From: Margaritifera margaritifera | Taxonomy: Eukaryota; Mollusca; Bivalvia; Unionida; Margaritiferidae | Assembly: GCA_029931535.1 (NCBI GenBank) | Contig: JAQPZY010001660.1 | Coordinates: 1,947,001-2,011,000, forward strand | DNA length: 64,000 bases | Direction of reading: 5' to 3' | Part shown: one piece after another, positions 53,201 through 59,200 of the stretch | How the letters are laid out: each line of letters begins with the position of its first letter | How positions within the stretch are numbered: position 1 is the first letter of the stretch | Translations under genes and position numbers: made by a program | The notes under the pieces: model-generated | What the model was told of the DNA's origin: nothing | Database searches by the model: none | The model's input: only the letters and a program-made list of their open reading frames with translations

Positions 53201-56200
53201 TACAAATGATGCTGATCCACCATCAGATATGACCACTGTTACTAAAAAGAGTAAAGCGCTTAAAAATTACTTCTCAAAAACTGCTCAGCAGAATTCGATC
53301 AAATTTGAGAGAAAGCATTCTGGTAGGAAGACCTTTCAGATTTATTCATATAATAGAGACATTTGGTCACTGTTAATATAAGTAGAAAAACCTTTAAATG
53401 ATTTCTCACATTTGGCAGAAAGCATCCTGGCATGAACACCTTACAGACTTAAACAGATGATGCAGATCCACCATCAAATATGGCCACCATTACTAAAGAT
53501 ATAAAAACCTATAAATAAACTTCTCCAAAACTATTCAGTGGAATTCGACCAAGCTTGATAGAAAGCATCCTGCATACATGCGAACCATTACGCTTTTGGA
53601 TTAATCATTACGCTTTTCTTCACCTTATTACATCTTACGCTCGCATGTGTATGGATTACGCTTTTTTTTTTTTTTTTTGGTACATTAAAAAAATAAAAAA
53701 AAAGCAATTAAAGCTTTAATTCTCATTTTTGTTTTCATCTCTTTAATCCATCACATCATATAAATTTGAGAATATTCTAAAAAATAAAAGAAAACTGCTG
53801 CATAAGAATAGTGTACAAGTATATTTGTCCATCGCAGACCTACATGTACTTTCCTTATTTGCTATTTATAGCAGCTGTATATCAGACATTTCCAAGAAAA
53901 CAGACAGTTTTCTTCAATTTGAAAACTTGTCTTACAGATTTATTATATTTTGATAATATATTTAGGTAGCGGACTAGTCTAAACTTTTATTTTTAAAAAA
54001 ATGGTGCCAGATGTTGAGAGGACAGCCTTTATCAATGTGACTAATGGATGTTATATGACTGAAACATGTTAGAGGTTTTAAACTTCAAGACGTCGGATCA
54101 GAAAAAGGACAAATCAATAGCGCTTTACAAATTTAAAAGGAAGAATATGAGATTGAGCACATCGTCATGCAGAATTTGTGGACTTGACTTTATGATCATT
54201 CAGCGAAAGCTAGACATGTAGACTAGTTAAAGTGAGTGTTGCATATAAATAATTTGTCAATATGTTTTGTGTTTGTATTCTGGTACTAATCCACATGGAT
54301 TTTGCTGTTTTGTGACAATAATTTTAACCAGTTACAGATCCAGGTTAGTAGCCAGAATAAATGTACATTTCTCATACCGTTTCCTGTAATTATGGTATGT
54401 ACATATAATATATAGATGACACTTTTTATGCTCAGATTACGCTTTTTTGCCACTTACATTAGTAATAATTATACTTATACCTCTCTGAGGGTTGTCATCC
54501 ATGCATCCTGGCATGCAGACCTTTCAGGTGTTTACAAATGATGTCAATCTGCCATCAAATATGGTCACCATTACTAATGGAAAAACCCTTAAATGAGGAC
54601 TTATACAAATTCACTGAAGAGAATTTGATGAAACTTGATACAAATCATCCTGACATGAAAAGACTTTTCAGGTTTGTACAAAAGATGCTTATCAGCCATC
54701 AGGTAAAACTGCCAGTACTAAAAATAGAAAAATATTTAAATGACTTGTTCTTCAAAACTGCTCAACAGAATTGACCAAATTTGATGGAAGATATCTTGGC
54801 ATAGAGGGCTTTCAAATTTGTACAACTGATGATGATCCACTATCAAATGGCCACTATTTCTAAAAGTAGAGAGAACTCATTAACAAATTCTTCAAAATCC
54901 CTCAAAAGAATTTAATCATATATGTCAGAAAGCATGCTGGCATGAAGACCTTTCAAATTTATACAAATGATGCTGATCTGCCATCAAATATGGCAACCAT
55001 GACTAAAAATAGAAAAACCTTTAAATAACTTGTTCTCCAAATTTGTTGAATGGAATGTGGCCAAACTTGACAGAAAGCATCCTGGCATGAAATTATTTTG
55101 AATTTATGCAAATGATGCCGATTGGGAATCAAATAGGTCACTGTTACTAAAAATAGAAAAACCCTTAAATGACTTCTTCTTCAAAACTGCAGAATAGAAT
55201 TTGATGAAACTTGGTAGAAAGCATCCAGGCATAAAGTACAGATTTGTACAAAAGATGCCAATTCACCAGGGTCTATTCTAGAAATTAAATTTATGGGGAA
55301 ATTCCCTGCTCCATTTGAAGAAAAAAAAAAGGAATTTTCTGAATGTAGGATATATAGGAGTGATTTCATGAAAAAATACAGGTAGGCTTGAAAATATGAT
55401 CGGCACAATATTTGAGAAATTAGCTTGAATCATGCAATTGCATGTCCTAGAATAGACCCTGATCTACCATCAAATATAGCTGCTGTTACTAAAAATAGAA
55501 AAACATGTAAGCAAACCACTCAGTATAATTTGACCCCAATTTTACAGAAAGCATCCTGTCACAGAGGGCTTTCATGTATGTACAACTGGTGGTGATCTGC
55601 CATCAAAAGTGACCACCATTATTAAATATAGAAAACCTATAAACAGCTACTTCTTCATAACCGCTACTTTGAATTTGACAAATATTGATAGAAAGCATCA
55701 TGGCATAAAATACCTTTCAGATTTATTCAAATGATGCCAAATCGTCATCAAACATGGCAACCATTACAGAAAATATATAAATATTTCAACAACTTCTAAT
55801 AAAAAAACTCTCAACTGAATATGACCAAATTTGATAGAAAACATTTTTCAAATTTTTGCAAATGCTGCCAATCTGCCACTAAAAGTAGGAAAACATTGAT
55901 ATAACTCTATATGAAATACCTGCAGAACAGACTTTGAGTAACTTTGATACAAAGCATCGTGGCATAGGAGCCTTTCATTATTGGACAGATGATGTTGATG
56001 TGCCATCAAATATGGATGAAGATAGAAAAACTAGAGAAATCTGAAAACATTTGTTTTCATAACATATGTAGTCAACGGCATTGGAGAAATTTCTACAGAA
56101 AGCATTCTTCTGACCCAAATTTCTTGGCCAACTTATCTTGCATTGGCTGTTAGGCAGGTGTCATCCAGGTGAACAATCTCAGCCCCTCTTGGGTCTCTTG

Positions 56201-59200
56201 ATTTAAAAGATTTTTTACAAATATCTTTACCTTTTATGTAGTAGGACTACATGTTTATATTTAATTTGAGGGGTTTATTTTCCTAAAGATTTTGCAAATT
56301 TTTTGTCTTTACATTTTTAAAACTTTATAGTTAAGAATGTGCTGATGTGCTGTTAAACCCAATACATCCATACGTATACATATTGTCTGTTAGTAATGTC
56401 ATGTATTTCCTACTATACTGTTTAAGTTACAGACTTGAAACTTTGGGATCTGATTGTTTAGGGTCTGTAGATGTCCACAGAGGTTTTAAAAGTTATATGT
56501 TGTATTGTTGGTGGAGATCTGAAAGTTTGCATGTGTCATTGTCAAGGTCAGTGCTATAACATATATAACGGGGTTTTGACTTACACCCATGGGTCTTGCA
56601 CCTGGAGAGGGGGAATGCTGCCCCTGTTGCATAACTTGGAAACTGGAGATTTCCACCCTATAACTATATAAAAGTCTGAAGGACATGAGACTAAATCAGA
56701 CACATCTCCAGTTCAGACCCTGGGTCATCCCTCTGTGTCATAATTTGGAGACTGTTGAGATCCCCACTCTATAACCATATATAGGTTTGATGGACATGAG
56801 AGATAATCAGACATATATCTAATGTAGACCCTAGGTCATGCCCCTGGAGTAGAGGATTTGCCTTTGTCATAACTTGGAAACTGTTCAGATCCCCACCTTA
56901 TAACCAAGTTACATTTTAATGGGCATGAGGAGATAAATGTACTTGTGTATCCAACACAGGCCCTGGGTCTTGCCACTGGAGGCTGATAACTGGGAATCTA
57001 TCATATATTTACTAACTGTACATGAAAAGACAAATACACATGTACAGACCAAAAAATGGGTAATTGTACCAGTGAAACAAAAATGAAATACAAGTGAAAT
57101 GAAGAATGAATCCAGTCAAAATGGAAATTGAATGCAAATGAAAATTTGAATGCATAGTGTGGAAACTGGAGAGTGCAAATGCAGAATGATGAATGGTAAA
57201 AAAAAACAATGAAATGCAAATGAATGGATTTGAAAATCAATTATTTTCAGTCTGCCACTAAATTTTCCATGGTTAAAAGCCCTTTTGTATAACAGATTCT
57301 TTACACTAGCACAATTGTTCATTCCTTAAAAGCCATGAGATTGTTCTTATTAAGGCAGACATGACAATCACCATTGATATGATGTTATCATCACCGGTGG
57401 TTGTATCCATACAAAATTTACTTGAATGAAATGAAACACAAAACTTTTCTCTCAAATACTCTTCAACCATTTTTTTATATTTATTGCAGTTACTTTTATA
57501 TGTTTATTTATTATTAATTCATTGCTGCCTTATGCATTTGATATATTGTTGAGGCACCTTTTTAAGAAGACCAAGTACAAAAGCAATAGTTCTCTCCCTT
57601 TAACACTCGAAAATGGAAAACCCGACTTAAGTAAATGCATTTCCAGTTCATTCCAAATGAGTGAAAATGAAAGTAGCAATGAATGGAAGCAATAATGCAA
57701 AATCATTATGCATTTCTGAGACCGTAAAACCTGATAAGATGATAGTTAAAAGGCAGATGTGAATGGAATGTAAACAAAATGAATTCCAAATACATTTCAT
57801 ATTCAAATGAAGTGCAAGTGAAATGCAAACAAAATGCAGATTTGGTCGAATCACTTTTTTTCAGGGTCTGTACAGTGTTGAAACATTTGCTTCTTGGTCA
57901 GGCCGTGCACATAGTGGCATAGCTTGGAGGTGTTGTGATATGTGAAAGCATGCCATTGACCTAGTTCTAATTGAAGTTTTTGAAAGTCACATAATATGCA
58001 TCATATTGCTATTCAAGGACAAGACCGACTACTCCATTTTACATTATGCAATGTTAGAGCACATTATGGTAACGTAATGTGTAGATGTATTATCTGTAGA
58101 TAGGAGCAAAGCTGTTATGATTTGCATAAAATTCTTTTTTATATGCCAGCAAAGAGGTTATGATTTGATTACAATTTCTTACTATAGCAGGTGTTTTCCT
58201 TCCAGGTTTTATCCGGATTATTATGAGGAGATTGAAAAACCAATGTCGGTGTACAATATTCGCAAGAAACTGAAGGTAATTCAAGTGCATGACTTGACTT
58301 CTGTTGTATTACTCAGCTTCTGTGTTATATGATAATTATTGCTTCAATAAAGAAACTTTACATCAGCATTATTTTATCAAAGAGGATTGTCACTTAATTC
58401 ATTTGAATATTTATCTATATTTATTTGTAAATATTTTATATTATCACTGTGATGAGATTAAAGAATTAATTAGTGTGGTGGGTTTAAATAAAGAAGTACC
58501 ACATATAAACAATTTTGTAAAAAGAGTGTACAGACTGTTATAATACGTTTTAAGAAGTGCATCAGCTTCATCAAGTGTGGCAGGTTGGATATATCTTTTT
58601 CATTTGCATGACATTTTATTATTCGTATCAATATACTCACACTCCTGCTTCCTAAAACAATTGAAAGTATGTGTTTAATGTTGTCTTTTTTAGAAAAAGT
58701 ACTACAATGACATGGATGACTTAGTTGCAGATTTTGATCTTTGTTTTGAAAATGCCAAACAATATAATGCAGATGAATCAAAAATTCATAAGGTAAGTTA
58801 AAGATTTTTTAAAATCATAATACATATGGTTTTATTTACTAAGCAAGAAGTTTGACTTTCATACCACACATTACAGGCAGCATTGTTCCTTGTTGGGTGC
58901 AATATCTGCATTAGTCAGTTTTTCCTATTATGGTGTTTGGTTTTATATTTTCTTGATTTTCCAATTCAGTCTTTATTGATTTTTCTGTGGTGACATTTTG
59001 ATAACATATCAAACTTGGCTATATATTGACAGTAAGTACATAAGTACTGAATTATTTCTCTTGAATGTAATTTGTTTTACAAAAATTAGACAGTATATGG
59101 AAACCTGAAGTACACCTGTAAATATGAATATGTATGTGGTTGCTTACCTAAAATCCAAGTTTTAATTTGTTTCATCCATTTGTCATAGGATGCAGTCATA

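Larger units (their letters stand above)
53021..56199 (+). repeat. Family B element, head to tail (copy B2)
   Basis: Head GCTCACCTGGCTGTAAGTC, then AAGTGAACTTATG and CGTTATGCATTGCG. About fifteen monomers of 145-150 bp follow, then the tail CCAGGTGAACAATCTCAGCC (from 56165) and CCTCTTGGGTCTCTTG. It sits inside the 3' region of the LINE relic, and two further elements have inserted into it (53573-54502 and 55267-55461). Confidence 0.85.
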
